64,000 nt of DNA from Euclidia mi (Eukaryota; Arthropoda; Insecta; Lepidoptera; Erebidae). Made by a program: the position numbers and the translations under genes. Positions 10,207 through 21,222 of this stretch are shown piece by piece (positions within the stretch are counted from its first letter, which is position 1; each line of letters starts with the position of its first letter). The stretch is taken from contig OX123186.2 in assembly GCA_944739405.2 (NCBI GenBank), forward strand, positions 12,236,995 through 12,300,994, written 5' to 3'. The notes beneath the pieces are model-generated. The model made no database searches and was not told where the DNA came from. It was given only the letters and a program-made list of their open reading frames with translations.

Positions 10207-10418
10207 TTTTATAGACTCACGCCTTTATCTTCGAAAGGGTAGGCAGCGATTTAATATTACACCCACATTTCGCCATGAATTTTTAGGTCCCATGTAATAG
10301 GGGGCGACTCCGTGCTGTTACTGTAAGACCCAGTAACACTTTTGCCCGACCTGGGAATTGAACTAGGGACCTCAAACCAGCAGTCACATACGCTATCCAC
10401 TGAACCAGAGAGGCAGTC
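10207..10418 (-). repeat. tRNA-derived SINE (family T1)
   Basis: On the minus strand the copy starts CTGCCTCTCTGGTTCAGTGG (A box) and has a B-box-like TTCAATTCCCAG, then AGCACGGAGTCG, GGCGAAATGTGGG and an end near GGCGTGAGTCTA. Copies of the same family are at 31616-31903 and 41047-41280. Confidence 0.75.
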
Positions 10419-10827
10419 TTGTGAAAATACTTAGGAAAATACATGAAGAAATCTAGTAGTATCTTAGCGACGAGACAGCGTACTCGACATTGAACTTGTT
10501 GGTTGACTTCAACCCATCTGACCAGCGAGGTATAAGTATAGACTAATCCGCACATTGATTCACATTTTTAAGGACGCAAATAAAAAGAGTTCTATGTCCA
10601 ATAGTGGACGCCAAAAGCCTGTATTATCATGTGCCCTTATATCCGATCAGAGGGATCCCTTCTTTTTGCATAATGTTCTTTGTCCTAATATACCTCGGCA
10701 TAACGATTTTGGCACAATTCGTTTTGGCATAATAATACTACGGCATATTTTTTTTAGGCATACATTTTATGTTGGTATAATCATCTTAAAGACTAATTTG
10801 TTTTGGCATAAATTTGATTTGCATAAC

Positions 10828-10899
10828 GTTAGTAGGCCTAATGACTATTAGCTTATGCTAATAGTAACGTTATCGTTAGTAGGCCTAATGACTATTAGC
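10828..10899. repeat. 25-bp direct repeat
   Basis: GTTAGTAGGCCTAATGACTA plus ATTAGC is present at 10828-10852 and again at 10875-10899, offset 47 bases, without visible mismatch. It is inside the left arm of the foldback element. Confidence 0.8.
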
Positions 10900-11234
10900 A
10901 TAATATTTATATAATTATATATTTAACTTGTAAAAAATGTATATGCTGTGCAACAAAAGTTAGTGACGGAACCGAATTGCTGCAAAACCGACTCCACGTA
11001 GTCTTGTTTGCCCTACCCCTAGAGTGTTATTTAAAATCGCGTAGGCGCGTAGGGGCGAGGCGACCCGCGGGCTAAGGAGCAGGCGGCTGCGAGCAGCCGC
11101 CGCGGCTGAGGCTGGCAAGCGAAGCCGGCCAGCAAGCCGAAGTTGAGGTGGTGAGCGAAAGCCGTCTGCAACGATTAGCACGCGTGGGGCCGCCGGAGAC
11201 CCGCAGCGCCGGAGCCGTGACAGAAGCCCTGCCT

Positions 11235-11410
11235 GCTGCATGTTGCATGCTCGCTTGCATGCTGCATGCTTGCTTGTATGCTGCATGCTTGCTTGTATGC
11301 TGCATGCTTGCTTGTATGCTGCATGCTTGCTTGCATGCTGCATGCTTGCTTGTTTGCTGCATGCTTGCTTGCATGCTGTATGCTGTATGCTTGCTTGCTT
11401 CATGCTTCCT
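11235..11410. repeat. 19-bp minisatellite
   Basis: There are about nine head-to-tail units of GCTGCATGCTTGCTTGTAT, with small variants (GTAT, GCAT, GTTT). Because 19 is not a multiple of three, every reading frame cycles through the same sequence. This explains the long repetitive frames on both strands. Confidence 0.9.
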
Positions 11411-11494
11411 ACAGCGAAAAATATGCCAAAGATACATTGCCAAAATTATTATATCCAATTTGTATTGTATTGTAATCATTATGCGTAAATAAAT

Positions 11495-11640
11495 TTATGC
11501 TTTAGGATTTTATGCATTAGGATTTTATGTTTTAGGATTTTATGCTTTAGGATTTTATGCTTTAGGATTTTATGCTTTAGGATATTATGCTTAAAAAAGT
11601 TATGCTTTAGAACTTTATGCTTTAGAATATTATGCTTAAT
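11495..11640. repeat. 16-bp minisatellite
   Basis: There are about nine units of TATGCTTTAGGATTTT, decaying toward the right. It forms part of the TTATGC-rich right arm of the foldback element. Confidence 0.85.
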
Positions 11641-11768
11641 CATTATTATGATTAGAGAAATTATGCGTAATTATATTATGCGAAAATATAATTATGCCAA
11701 ACAAAATTATGCTAAGTTATATTAGGTCTTAAAATTTTATGCAAATGAATAGGGAACCCCGATCAGAA

Positions 11769-13098
11769 TACAAATTTGAAGGATATTCACTGCCCAATTA
11801 GATCAACATTATAACGTGTATTTCAAACTAAATGCAGTGATGTAAAAGTAAATAACAAATCTGTATACGGAAATAAAAAGGCTCCTGGGATATTGCCAAT
11901 AACTTTTTTAGGATAAAAAGTAGATATAGAGCACACAGCAAGATCCCCGCTAAGCCTAGATTTCGCTTAAACCTGGACAATCGAATTGACGTCGTTGCAC
12001 AAGCTTATTTTCATTGCAGTTTATTTGGGATTCCTTTTAGGAGCTGTTTACGTTGCTTTTCATATTTATAGATACAATATAACCACAATTTAAGCAAGCC
12101 TTCGAAATGTTGTTTATCTTAAGTACATTAAAAATGTTTCCTATCTTATAAATATTTTTTTAAATTAGCACCCTAAAAAGTGCGAGCAAACCCTTCAACC
12201 TTTTTAATTTATACATAGTATAAGTATAACCTCAATTACTTATAAAAAGTTCAAACAAACCTTTTAGCATTTTTCATTTATAATTTACACATTTAATAAG
12301 CTCAAGTTAAGGATATTCGTAATATCTTGAGAATAAACAATCGTTTTAGACTATCGTCCAACCGAGCATTCCACGAAACTCTCTAAATAGTCCTTACCTT
12401 AATTTCAAAGCTCATTTGTAGCCGTAAATATAATTCACTAGCCCAACCCCTTACGACTAAAAGCTTACATACAAATCAGGGCTGATTGTCAAAAATTAAT
12501 TTAATGCATGACATGTTCGTTGCCATTAAAGCTCACTGTGACGTGTGACACGAACGGAACGCATTTGGTTATTAAGCGTGTTATGACGTTTTATTTTTTA
12601 GAATATTTTACTGCTGGAGGTTTTTACCATGTAGGTTTCACGTATGTATGTTAGCGAGTGGGTAGGTAATGATTGTTATGACATTATTAACCGACGTGAA
12701 AAAGGAGGAGATTTTCAATTCGTCAGCTTTTTTGTGTGATTTGCATGCTGGTGCTTCCAGTGTGGTCCCATTTAAATATGATCAAGATCTGACGAGTAGT
12801 TTTTGACTTATCCGTGATATGAGTACCTTCATTAGCCTGATTATTGTCTATCCCATAGAATAAAGCAAAAGATCAGACGGCCGTTACTTTATTAATCAAG
12901 CTAATATTCCGTTGAATTTATTGAAACCAGTAAGCGACCCCAGACTCCAACGTAGAAGTCTTGGATATAGCAGGTGCAATAATAGGATTCTGATGAAAGC
13001 GCATATTTATTCACAATGTTTCATTGTGAGTGCTTTAGATTTTTTTATTACGTAAGGTAAAACATAAGGTCAGTTTTCATGTTTGCGCTCATGGCAAG
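11769..13098. other. Anonymous AT-rich sequence, no gene seen
   Basis: No coding frame, RNA gene or recognisable repeat was identified. Confidence 0.5.
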
Positions 13099-13345
13099 AC
13101 TTGGCTTGCCGTTCGTAACAGATCTGCATTAAGCAACGCTTGCACAGGTCACCACCTGGATGGGTGACCGTGTGTGGCATTTATATCTGAGCGCTACCGT
13201 GCTTCGGAGGGTACGTTATGCTGTCGGTCCCGGTTCTTGTCTAAGGATAAGGATCGTTAGGCCATGTCGGAGGCCTTCGGGCGCCCTGAAAACTCCGATA
13301 CCAGAGTTGGCCACACGCTCACACGAAAAACAAAAAACAAACAAT
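13099..13345 (+). repeat. 5S-rRNA-derived SINE
   Basis: ATTAAGCAACG followed by GGATGGGTGACCG resembles the internal control region of 5S rRNA. It is followed by the body GTGTGGCATTTATATC, GAGCGCTACCGTGCTTCGG and GCCATGTCGGAGGCCTTCGG, and an A-rich end. Related copies are at 24165, 36690 and 52261. Confidence 0.75.
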
Positions 13346-13654
13346 GGTGCTTTTCCGTTATTTTAATAAAAGGCAACTAAGGGATACGTCCAGAACTAAG
13401 ATAGCGTAGACCCAAAAGATTCCTTTCACAGGACCTCCTTTTACTTATTCTTTTATTTTAAAATATTATTTATTGATATAGAGTTTTGCGGTTAACCTTG
13501 AACCAAGGATGCCTTTATAATTAAAATAACAACAAGACGAGTGAATTCACATATCTGTTCATTAACCTTCGCGTTACCGCACCATAATACGCTGTTTAAG
13601 CCAAAGTTTTCAGAATATGCATACTTTTAACTATGAAAAAATGACGTTTGTAAA

Positions 13655-13765
13655 CAACACCACAGGAGTCACAAGTGCATTGCCGCCCCTTTGGGTTGGG
13701 AAAAGTGATAGGATGAGGAGTGGGATGAGGGAGAAGGAATAGGGGATAGGGGCATATATGAAGTT
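13655..13765 (-). repeat. Partial copy of dispersed repeat family A
   Basis: On the minus strand it reads CCCCTATCCCCTATTCCTTC and CGGCAATGCACTTGTGACTC, the middle of the family seen complete at 27635-27945. Confidence 0.7.
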
Positions 13766-14289
13766 TACCGACCCCAATTTCTCCAGCGTGGAGGTCTATG
13801 GAATAACATATATATATTGTCATAATATATTGTCTTTACTGTCAGACATACAGGTTTGCTCACGATGACTTCCTTAAGCAATTGCAGCGTTTGTTATAAC
13901 TTTGTAAGTCATATAATTTATTTAAGTTAACCAAGTATGGTACTCTGGAAAATTAAGAATAGCAGTGTGGAAGTAGCATAGACGCGGTTTCTTGACGACA
14001 CGAGACCGCGGGAACGACAATTTCAGTACTTTAGCAGAGGACTGATGTGTTGCCATTTCTCACAACTTCCCACCAACTGCCCACCATATTTTAATCTGTA
14101 AAATGTGTCAGCTGTGGTGATGTTTTTTGTCTGTAATATTGGTTGTATTATTTTTAATGTTTGAAACGAATATATACACCGGCAATATACATCTGCTATT
14201 TTCCCAATGTTTATAATATTATTAGGTAGAAGTCTCAACAACCTTTGTGCTCGAGTAGTAGTACTACAGCGTGATAGCAACTGTTAAAT
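13766..14289. other. No feature seen
   Basis: This is mixed sequence without a recognisable gene or repeat. A polyadenylation-like end or SINE start may lie near 14280. Confidence 0.4.
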
Positions 14290-14560
14290 CATAAAGACTC
14301 GGGTTCGATTCATGTGGCGAGATCTTCTGCTATGAGTTATGTGATAGGTGGTTGGGACACAAAGATGACGGTGTTACACGCCAGTGCCTCGCCAAGCACG
14401 TTAAGCAGTTGTTTCTGCGACCAATTTCTCTTCAGTCATGCAGGATATGCCATCCCATCGGACAATGAGAGTAAAGGGGAAAGAGTTCACTTATATTTAC
14501 GCACACACTTCTGCACTAAAATTTTATGTCCTGCGCAGTTGGACTTTGCCTGTTGAGACT
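14290..14560 (+). repeat. Partial tRNA-derived SINE (family T2)
   Basis: It begins in the B box (CTCGGGTTCGATTC) and continues with blocks shared with 37985-38300, including CCTCGCCAAGCACGTTAAGC, CCCATC, GCGCA and CACACTTCTGCACTA. The tRNA head is incomplete. Confidence 0.6.
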
Positions 14561-14982
14561 GACGGCAATAGATGTATGTAGTTCAGAAGTACATATTAAG
14601 TAGCTGTACATATAAATTAGTAATGTATTATAAATAAGAATCAATAAAGATTTACGTACGTATGAAAACTGTTTATGTATGTATGAAAATCGAAACCAAG
14701 TTCATAATAACAAAGACAAGCACTGTATCTTAAAAATAAAGTCCTAACTTAATAAAAGTGTCAACGCAATTTTTTTATCAAACTAAGTGGTTAGCAATGT
14801 ACAGTATAGAGGACCATTTCTGAGAATCTTAGATAGTTAAAAAATCTTCAAAACGAAACCAATTTTAATTTGCAGCCTTCATTCAAAGTTTAATTTAGCG
14901 GACGAGACTTTATTTAATTTACGTGTCTAGCAAGAGAAATGGTTCTAAGAATTAATTTTTCTGCAACTCATATAGAATATTA
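14561..14982. other. No feature seen
   Basis: This is AT-rich sequence with no coding frame or recognisable repeat. Confidence 0.4.
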
Positions 14983-15156
14983 TCTAATATATAAAATTCT
15001 CGTGTCACAGTTTTCGTTCCCATACTCCGCCGAAACGGCTTGACCGATTTTGATGAATTTTTTTGTGCTTATCCGGTATCTATGAGAATAGGCCAACATC
15101 TATTTTTCAAAAAAAAAAAAAACAATTTGCAAAACAACGTTTGCCGGGTCAGCTAG
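14983..15156 (+). mobile_element. Short non-autonomous Helitron-like element
   Basis: It begins TCTAATATATAAAATTCTCG and ends GCCGGGTCAGCTAG followed by T. This fits the 5'-TC and CTAG-3' ends of Helitrons and the sequence of a family very common in Lepidoptera. The middle CCGAAACGGCTTGACCGATT is also typical. There is no Rep/helicase coding capacity. Confidence 0.75.
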
Positions 15157-15407
15157 TGTTAAATATAAAATTGCTAAAAAGTTCGCAACGATTTCGAATA
15201 GAATGCAGCATGTCCGCTTTGCAGAATTTTTAACAGTTCCATAATTATGCTAAGAAAACAAGACACAATTACGAGATGGCCAAAAACAATGAAAATCTAG
15301 AAATCAAAATTACCGCTTTGACTGAAGGAAATATAATGTAGATAATATCTGCTAAATAAGCAGAGATTGACTACATCCTGTGAATATTACTTCTGTCGTC
15401 ATATTTT

Positions 15408-15905
15408 CATCATCATCGGCCTGCCAGAGTTCACTGCTGGATGTAAGCCTCTCCGATGGCACGCCACTGAGCTCGATTTTCGGCTCTTCATGTCCAGACG
15501 CAAGCAGCGATAGCTGAGTGGAGAGGGACCAACAGACTGCTACGCAGTGGGTCTCGGGTTCGAATCCACGGCACGCACCTATGACTTTTCGGAATAAATA
15601 CGCAGCTAAATATAATACGCACTTAGCGTATTAAATTGTTAATTATCGCTTGCTTATCGGTGAAAGAAAACATCGTGAGGAAACCTGAGTGTCTAAGAGT
15701 TCTCCATGATGTTCTCGAAAGACATGTAAAGTCTGCCAACCCGCATTTGGCCAGCGTGGTGGACTCTTCTCTCTGAAAGTTCTCATAGTGAGAAGAGGCC
15801 CGTGCCCAGCAGTGGGACAGTATAAAAGGCTGATGATGATGATTTCCAGCCGCTGCCAGCCACCTTGCGTATATCGTCACTCCTTGTAGCCGTACTACAT
15901 GCACA
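15408..15905 (-). repeat. RTE-type LINE 3' remnant, split by a SINE
   Basis: 15408-15502 and 15844-15905 are pieces of the same minus-strand remnant (GCCAGCCACCTTGCG resembles the 3' part of a lepidopteran RTE). The SINE at 15503-15843 separates them. Assignment is from remembered family sequence, not alignment. Confidence 0.5.
15503..15843 (+). repeat. Full-length tRNA-derived SINE with RTE-like tail (family T4)
   Basis: The tRNA-like head has an A box (TAGCTGAGTGGAG) and B box (GGGTTCGAATCC). The body contains GGTGAAAGAAAACATCGTGA, and the tail GCCCAGCAGTGGGACAGTAT runs into (GAT)n. The tail resembles the RTE-type repeats at 38424 and 48587, as expected if RTE machinery copied it. Confidence 0.75.
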
Positions 15906-16114
15906 TTACTTGGGTAATGTGTCATCATTTAAGATATACACTGTCACGCTAATATTGCACGTAATTAATGCACATCATGCATGTAGTTTACTAGCCACTG
16001 ACTAACTCATAGAGAGAGCACCTTAAGAATTTTTGAGCTTTACAAAATAACAGAATTGGAGAATTCAAGATGATATTTTTATGTTTCTTTCTTTTATGAA
16101 ATAGTCAGCTAACT
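15906..16114. other. No feature seen
   Basis: This is AT-rich sequence between repeats with no recognisable content. Confidence 0.35.
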
Positions 16115-16265
16115 AGCAGACGGATCGCCTGATAGTAAACAAATATCGGCGGCCATAGACACAAGTAACACCGGAGGAGCCACAAGTGCGTTGCCGCCCT
16201 TTTCGTAAGGAAGAGGTATAGGAGGAGAAGGAGTGGGATGAGAGGGAAGCAATAGGGGATGGAAG
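16115..16265 (-). repeat. Partial copy of dispersed repeat family A
   Basis: On the minus strand it shares CATCCCCTATTGC, CGGCAACGCACTTGTGGCTC and the final CGATCCGTCTGCTAG with the other family members. Confidence 0.7.
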
Positions 16266-17199
16266 GTCGTAAATAATAAAGTCAGTTACGATGGAAAGTC
16301 CTCGGGGATGTTTTGGAATAAAATAATTTATAAAAATAAAATTTTGCTTCCATACTATACCGAATACACCTGGGAGTCCACCGTAACGGCACGATAGCCT
16401 TTCAATTATTTAAATTTAACACTAAGGCGGGACTTAAGAGGCTACCGAAGGCAAAATTTGTTAGTTTAATTAATGTTTAGAGTGATCGTAATCTATTTTT
16501 AAGATCTTTAGGAAACGTTCAAGTTATTTTTACAGGACTTAAGGGTATTTAAAATTTAGTACCTATGTTATTTATTAATAAGGAAAGTGCTCATAGAAAT
16601 AGTTAATGTGCGAGTCGTGTTCCATTAAACAATAGGTCCACCACAAATAGCTCATGAGCATTAACCTGTTTGATTTATTTTAATGTACAAATAAAATTAA
16701 AGTAGAACAACTTGGATTTATAATATTATATTATTATATTTGTAGGAACATTTTTGGTTTTTGTCCTGGGCAAGTTTTTATGTTTGATAAAATATAAGAA
16801 GCTAAACTATTTTCTGTTATAAATAAATTAATATATATATGTGTATGGACATATTATACTACATTTTGCGACAGTTGTCTTCCAAACAAGTAAACACGAT
16901 TTTAGGAATTCATTTCAAGGTGAATTGAAGTAAACGAAAAACAGTATTTCCTCAACTTACTTAAAATGCAATGCAGGTCAACGCACATCTTGGGTTATAG
17001 AAAGACAAATCGACAACAGAAAACTTTAGAAAGAGGGCAAAATGGTTGACAGCATTGCAAGCAAAGATGAATTTATTTCAATACGAATACAAATGAGATT
17101 GAAGTTTGTAAACTTGTGCCCAACAAGCAGCAATCGGTTTATCGTATTCAGTAGTTTTGTTACGTAATATTACCAGCAATCTGTATTTATAATAATATC
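16266..17199. other. Anonymous AT-rich sequence, no gene seen
   Basis: No coding frame, RNA gene or clear repeat was identified. Confidence 0.45.
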
Positions 17200-17411
17200 T
17201 TTTTTTGTATGACTTCCGCACTAGGACTAAATCCTGTGTCGTGGGGGACTTTACAAACATACAACTAACGGATACAATGAACACTCAGACTCGAAACAAC
17301 AATTTATGAATCACACAAAGTGTTGTCACGTGGCGGAATCGAACCCTCGACACTCGGTGCAGTGTCTAGCGGCGAGGTGGCCGCTTAGACCACTACGCCA
17401 ACTGTGCAGTC
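17200..17411 (-). repeat. tRNA-derived SINE (family T3)
   Basis: The minus strand has an A box (GGCGTAGTGGTCTAAGCGG) and B box (GAGGGTTCGATTCC), then ACTTTGTGTGATTCATAA and CACGACACAGGATTTAGTCC. The same order is found at 20549 (minus), 32305 and 35086. Confidence 0.8.
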
Positions 17412-17545
17412 AATTTGGTATGTATGTTCCTTGGAGATCGTAGGGGTGCACTGAGAAGGGCTTCCTGAAATACCCTAGGGCACGACAAGAAACGGTTAAG
17501 TTAAAGAAGTGTGCGGTCTTAGCTGCGGGCATCTTCAACAGATTA
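17409..17545 (+). repeat. Partial copy of Helitron-like family C
   Basis: It carries TTTGGTATGTATGTTCCTTG and GGGTGCACTGAGAAGG, matching the middle of the element at 22913-23125. The 5' and CTAG ends are absent. Confidence 0.6.
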
Positions 17546-17689
17546 TAAATTGCTGTTATTCTTGTAAATAGTATTCGGATATACGGCAAGTCTACATACG
17601 TATCAGGACTATTCGTAAATCCAATCGGACACGTTCAGACACCGCGACATACAGCTAGTTAATCTGCGTAAGTGGCCAGAGCAAGAATG

Positions 17690-18084
17690 ATTTTCGATAT
17701 GAGTTAGTGGTAGCGCCATCTACCTTCCTATCTATAGATAACTACTCTACTAATCGCATCAACGTCAATCGTTCCACGCTTGTCTAGTGCGAGCGATACC
17801 ATGTTTCCGTCCCTGTCTCCCATTCCCTAAGAGGGGCACGCCTTTCGCAGATTGGTCGCCGCGAACGTCGACGCGACGGACAGTCTAGAACTTTCGAGAT
17901 TCGCTAAATACGCGTCCGCTATACCGTATCGCACCGCGCCGCTCCCGCTATAATTATTACCGCTTATACAAAACCGCTCGCAAGTGAAGGTGATCTGTGT
18001 AGTGAAGTGAATCAAGCAGCTTCATCCCGAAACCACCAGGAGACTGCCTTTCTGAGACGAAGAAGATTGCCGTACAAGGTAAGT
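17690..18084 (+). promoter_or_regulatory. Candidate promoter and non-coding first exon
   Basis: This stretch is richer in GC and CpG than its neighbours. It is followed by repeat-free sequence resembling a 5' UTR (about 17970-18078) and then by a strong donor, CAAG|GTAAGTGC, with GT at 18079-18080. An AGCGCCATCT motif occurs at 17712-17721. No downstream coding exon was found in the window, so the call rests on composition and one splice signal. An old LTR fragment is an alternative. Confidence 0.25.
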
Positions 18085-18870
18085 GCCCCCCCATCCTTGG
18101 AATATCCTATACTCACTCACAATCCTTTTCCACATCCTCTTCCCTTATCCAATCCTAGGCGACCTAAAACCCGCTATCCTTTGTATACAGTCCATTTCCT
18201 TCTCCAAGTCGCCTAGAACCTACGGTTTCGGTGTATCGCCGAACCAGTTAGATTTTAGTCACCTGCTCTGGTTTTTATACACAGCGTATAGACACAGTCT
18301 ATTCTAGGAAGACCTGTTCAGTATCCGGTATAATGAGACAGGCTAATGACTTTTAAATAGCGAACTACCTTAGTACGTAGTAACTAATTCTAGTCTCTAT
18401 TATAAGATTTTTTTGATGATAATTGACCTAAATTATTCAGAAAAATCTTACTGGAAATACATGGAGTGACAATGGTATTATTCTTTTTGTCTGGATCGGC
18501 AGTCGCGATCCATTTCTCAGCGACGGCGAATCGGTGTATTCTGATTTAGTTATCGTATCTGAACAGAGCTATTTCAATACAATTACGATTCGAATGTTAA
18601 CAATCGATCCGGTTAGTGCGAATTATGTTGCGGAAAGCTTGAGGCAATTCTACGATGAAAAATTAAAAACCATTCTCTTATTCAAATATTGTAGGTACAT
18701 TCAATTTGATTCCTTCGTGTTTTGAATTCTTAATTTTACTTTATTACGAGACCGGTTACAAATTATAGATTTGACTTTTATTTATTTTAAAGATGAGAAA
18801 AGCTCATATCAGTATTATTATTTGTTTATGTGTATTCATACACCCTTCCGTATATATTTATTATATTGAA
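18085..18870. other. No gene seen
   Basis: If 17690-18084 is a first exon this would be intron. Otherwise I see nothing recognisable. Confidence 0.4.
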
Positions 18871-19126
18871 CTTTTGAATTCTTTTCCTGCCGCCGTCCGT
18901 GCTTCACTTTTGGGATTGCCAACTGAAAATCAGTGCTGGGTACTCCTCATTTGGGGTGCCCAGCTTATGCTGAGCTGGTGACCCATTTCGCCATGGCACA
19001 CATATTTATGTTTAAGTTTATTTTAAGTTTATGTTAAGTTATTTTTTGTTTTTCTTTTTACTGTTACTGATTGTGTGTGGCCGAAATAAAATGATTTTTC
19101 TTTCTTTCTTTATTTCTTTCTTTCTA
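18871..19126 (+). repeat. LINE 3' end with conserved hairpin and CTTT tail
   Basis: It contains a hairpin (18919-18978) with stem GCTGGG (18935-18940) pairing CCCAGC (18959-18964) and an outer CAG/CTG stem. An AATAAAATG segment and a (TTTC)n tail (about 19097-19126) follow. The same hairpin with changed bases is at 62484-62534. Confidence 0.7.
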
Positions 19127-19938
19127 TATGGTTATAACCTTGATTTTCTCTTTTTATCAGCGAATAAGTTTGTTATAAAGCCATAGCCGCGGCAATAGGG
19201 CAACAGATAGAAATTAATCGCACAAACTCGCGATCGCAAATCCTGACTTCCTTCGTTAGTAAAGTTATAATCTAGTTACCAGTTGTTTTGCTCTTTCATT
19301 CAAACGTAGGTGAAATTTGGCAACATTTTTATCATAGCTTCTCTATTAAAGGTGCAATGTATTAGTCTATATGCATTTATTATGTTAATGGCTGGGTGTG
19401 AAGCAGTTATTGCGATAATAGTTAGCAGTAAAGCAATAAAATGTATAGGTAATTTAAATAGAGTGGTCAGTTTCTCGTTCACGTACTTCTCGTAAAACTT
19501 GTTCTTGTTAACTATAAATGTTACATTTAAATATAAACAGGTAAAGTAAGTACCTACTTCGATTTTAAGATGCACAATTTCATTACATTTTTTCTTTTAC
19601 ATTTTCTGTAGTCAGAATAAATCTTGCATCGCGGAGAACTTTAGAGGCTTCAGATGATCTGACCCGTCTGTCTGTCCGTGGCACAGTAGCTCAAAAGTTA
19701 GTCGCTAAAAAAACGCACTCAAATTCAAGAATTATTGAACCTCTTTGAGTGCCGTTTTTGTAATCGAAAAATTTGTTCATCGCGGTGGTCCTGAGCAAAA
19801 GTCGGATTAGCAATTTAAGAGCTACTAGTTAAGAGTGCTAAAAAGACATCTTGTTATTGCCTGGCCCATGATATATATTTATACAGTCACGTTTGATGTA
19901 AACCTTTTACTCGCGGTTTTTTAAACAACAATGTACAT
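19127..19938. other. No gene seen
   Basis: This is anonymous sequence with no recognisable coding frame or repeat. Confidence 0.4.
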
Positions 19939-20074
19939 GGGGCCAATTCTCTTATTTTTATATGACATTGATATTATATTTTGAATAGACTCAGAAGCAG
20001 TATTCTGATATCGTATAATTTGAATTAAACAGTTCGTCGACACTGACATGATATCGATACGAGAATTCGGCCCC
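19939..20074. mobile_element. 136-bp MITE with GGGGCC...GGCCCC ends
   Basis: The left end GGGGCCAATTCTC and right end GAGAATTCGGCCCC are inverted repeats. The interior (TATATGACATTGATATTATA) is shared with the larger element at 36798-37090. It has no coding capacity. Confidence 0.75.
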
Positions 20075-20379
20075 AGGTTTGTTAATAATATTGTTATTAG
20101 TATTTTATTTATAAATATGTATGTATATAATTTTAAATATTTATATAGGTATATATATTGTATGCATATTTATAAATTTAACATTTATTTTTATGTACGG
20201 TATTTTTTTTATTAATTATGTTACATTTATAAGTATAATTATATTTCATATTATTCTGATATACAAATATTTTCTCCCATCCACTATATATTTCTTTTTT
20301 CACAATCACTGTTCCACAAGGTACGCCATTACCCACTATTTTAGCATTGATATTTAATATATACATATTTCCGAACTAG

Positions 20380-20520
20380 GTTGTCTGGAAGAAATCGCAA
20401 TGTGCGATAAGACCGCCCTTGTACCACTAGTTTTAAGGTTTTGATGTAATCCATTGTAATATTGTGTATTTACTGGTGTACAATAAAGTGTTTTTATCTT
20501 ATCTTTTTATCTTATCTTAT
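20380..20520 (+). repeat. LINE 3' end with small hairpin and TTATC tail
   Basis: TTGTCTGGAAGAAATCGCA is followed by the hairpin ATCGCA/TGCGAT (20394-20408), GACCGCCCTTGTACC, CAATAAAGTG and tandem TTATC units (about 20491-20520). This layout is typical of a common lepidopteran LINE 3' UTR. The coding part is missing. Confidence 0.65.
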
Positions 20521-20548
20521 AGGGCGATTCCTCCTTGTTACATTTTTA

Positions 20549-20745
20549 AGACATCTAACGCACTAGAATAGATCCTGTGTCATGGACTTTACAAATATTC
20601 CAAATCAACAAATACAAACTATACCCTGAACCAAACAATAATATGTGGATACAAAGTGATTTTTCGTGTGGGGATTGAACCAACAACATTCGAAGTTCTA
20701 AACTACGAGGCCACCGCTTAAACCACACTATACGTGCAATCAAAT
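20549..20745 (-). repeat. tRNA-derived SINE (family T3)
   Basis: The minus strand carries GTGTGGTTTAAGCGGTGGCC (A box region), TTGGTTCAATCCCC (B box), ATCACTTTGT and GTCCATGACACAGGATC. It is a diverged member of the family at 17200, 32305 and 35086. Confidence 0.7.
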
Positions 20746-21168
20746 CAACATCATTACATATCAACCGATAGACATAGGCTCACCCCAAGGCTCTCTAATT
20801 AGACCGATCTTGACGCCCGCTTCAAGCAATACCACTAGTCTATTTGCACCGAGAGATAGCGAAACACAACCTCGCTAGTCCACTGCAAAACTCAATATGC
20901 TACAGAATATGACCACTTCTGTTTATATTTTATCTTCAATTTTCTCGTCAAACTTTCAAAATAGAACTGCAGTACTTGAAATGTACAGCGTTATATTGAA
21001 TAGGAGTATTGCACCCAAAGGGATTATTGTATTCATGACTACAAAACTTGCACTACAATCTTTTAAAGAATGTAAAAGCTAAGTGACTTAGCAATCAGAG
21101 TTTCTAGGGTTTCGTACGAAAAACAAAATTCGAAACCAATTATAAGAATCACTCGTATGTCTGGCTGT

Positions 21169-21222
21169 CATCGGAGCAAAATGGCTGTAATGGTAGGCCA
21201 TTACAGCCATTTTGCTCCGATG
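21169..21222. repeat. Perfect 25-bp palindromic hairpin
   Basis: 21169-21193 and 21198-21222 are exact reverse complements, each containing GAGCAAAATGGCTGTAATGG or its complement, with a 4-base loop TAGG. No element termini are obvious. Confidence 0.9.

Larger units (their letters stand above)
10642..11768. mobile_element. Foldback element built from TTATGC/GCATAA-spaced repeats
   Basis: The left end (10642-10675, TCCGATCAGAGGGATCCC) is an imperfect inverted match to the right end (11739-11768, ending GGGAACCCCGATCAGA). Inward from each end, GCATAA motifs on the left and TTATGC motifs on the right continue the inverted relation for well over 100 bases, at perhaps 70% identity. The centre is GC-rich with a GGCGGCTGC/GCAGCCGCC hairpin, then a 19-bp minisatellite and a 16-bp minisatellite. 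There is no transposase. It behaves like a foldback-type non-autonomous DNA element; I do not recognise the family. Confidence 0.6.

Noticed and set aside
10960..11492. Several overlapping 70-150 codon frames on both strands rich in repeated Q/H/K/C or L/C/A residues
   Set aside because: They are produced by the 19-bp minisatellite, which stays open in all frames, plus a GC-rich core. There is no domain and no start context.
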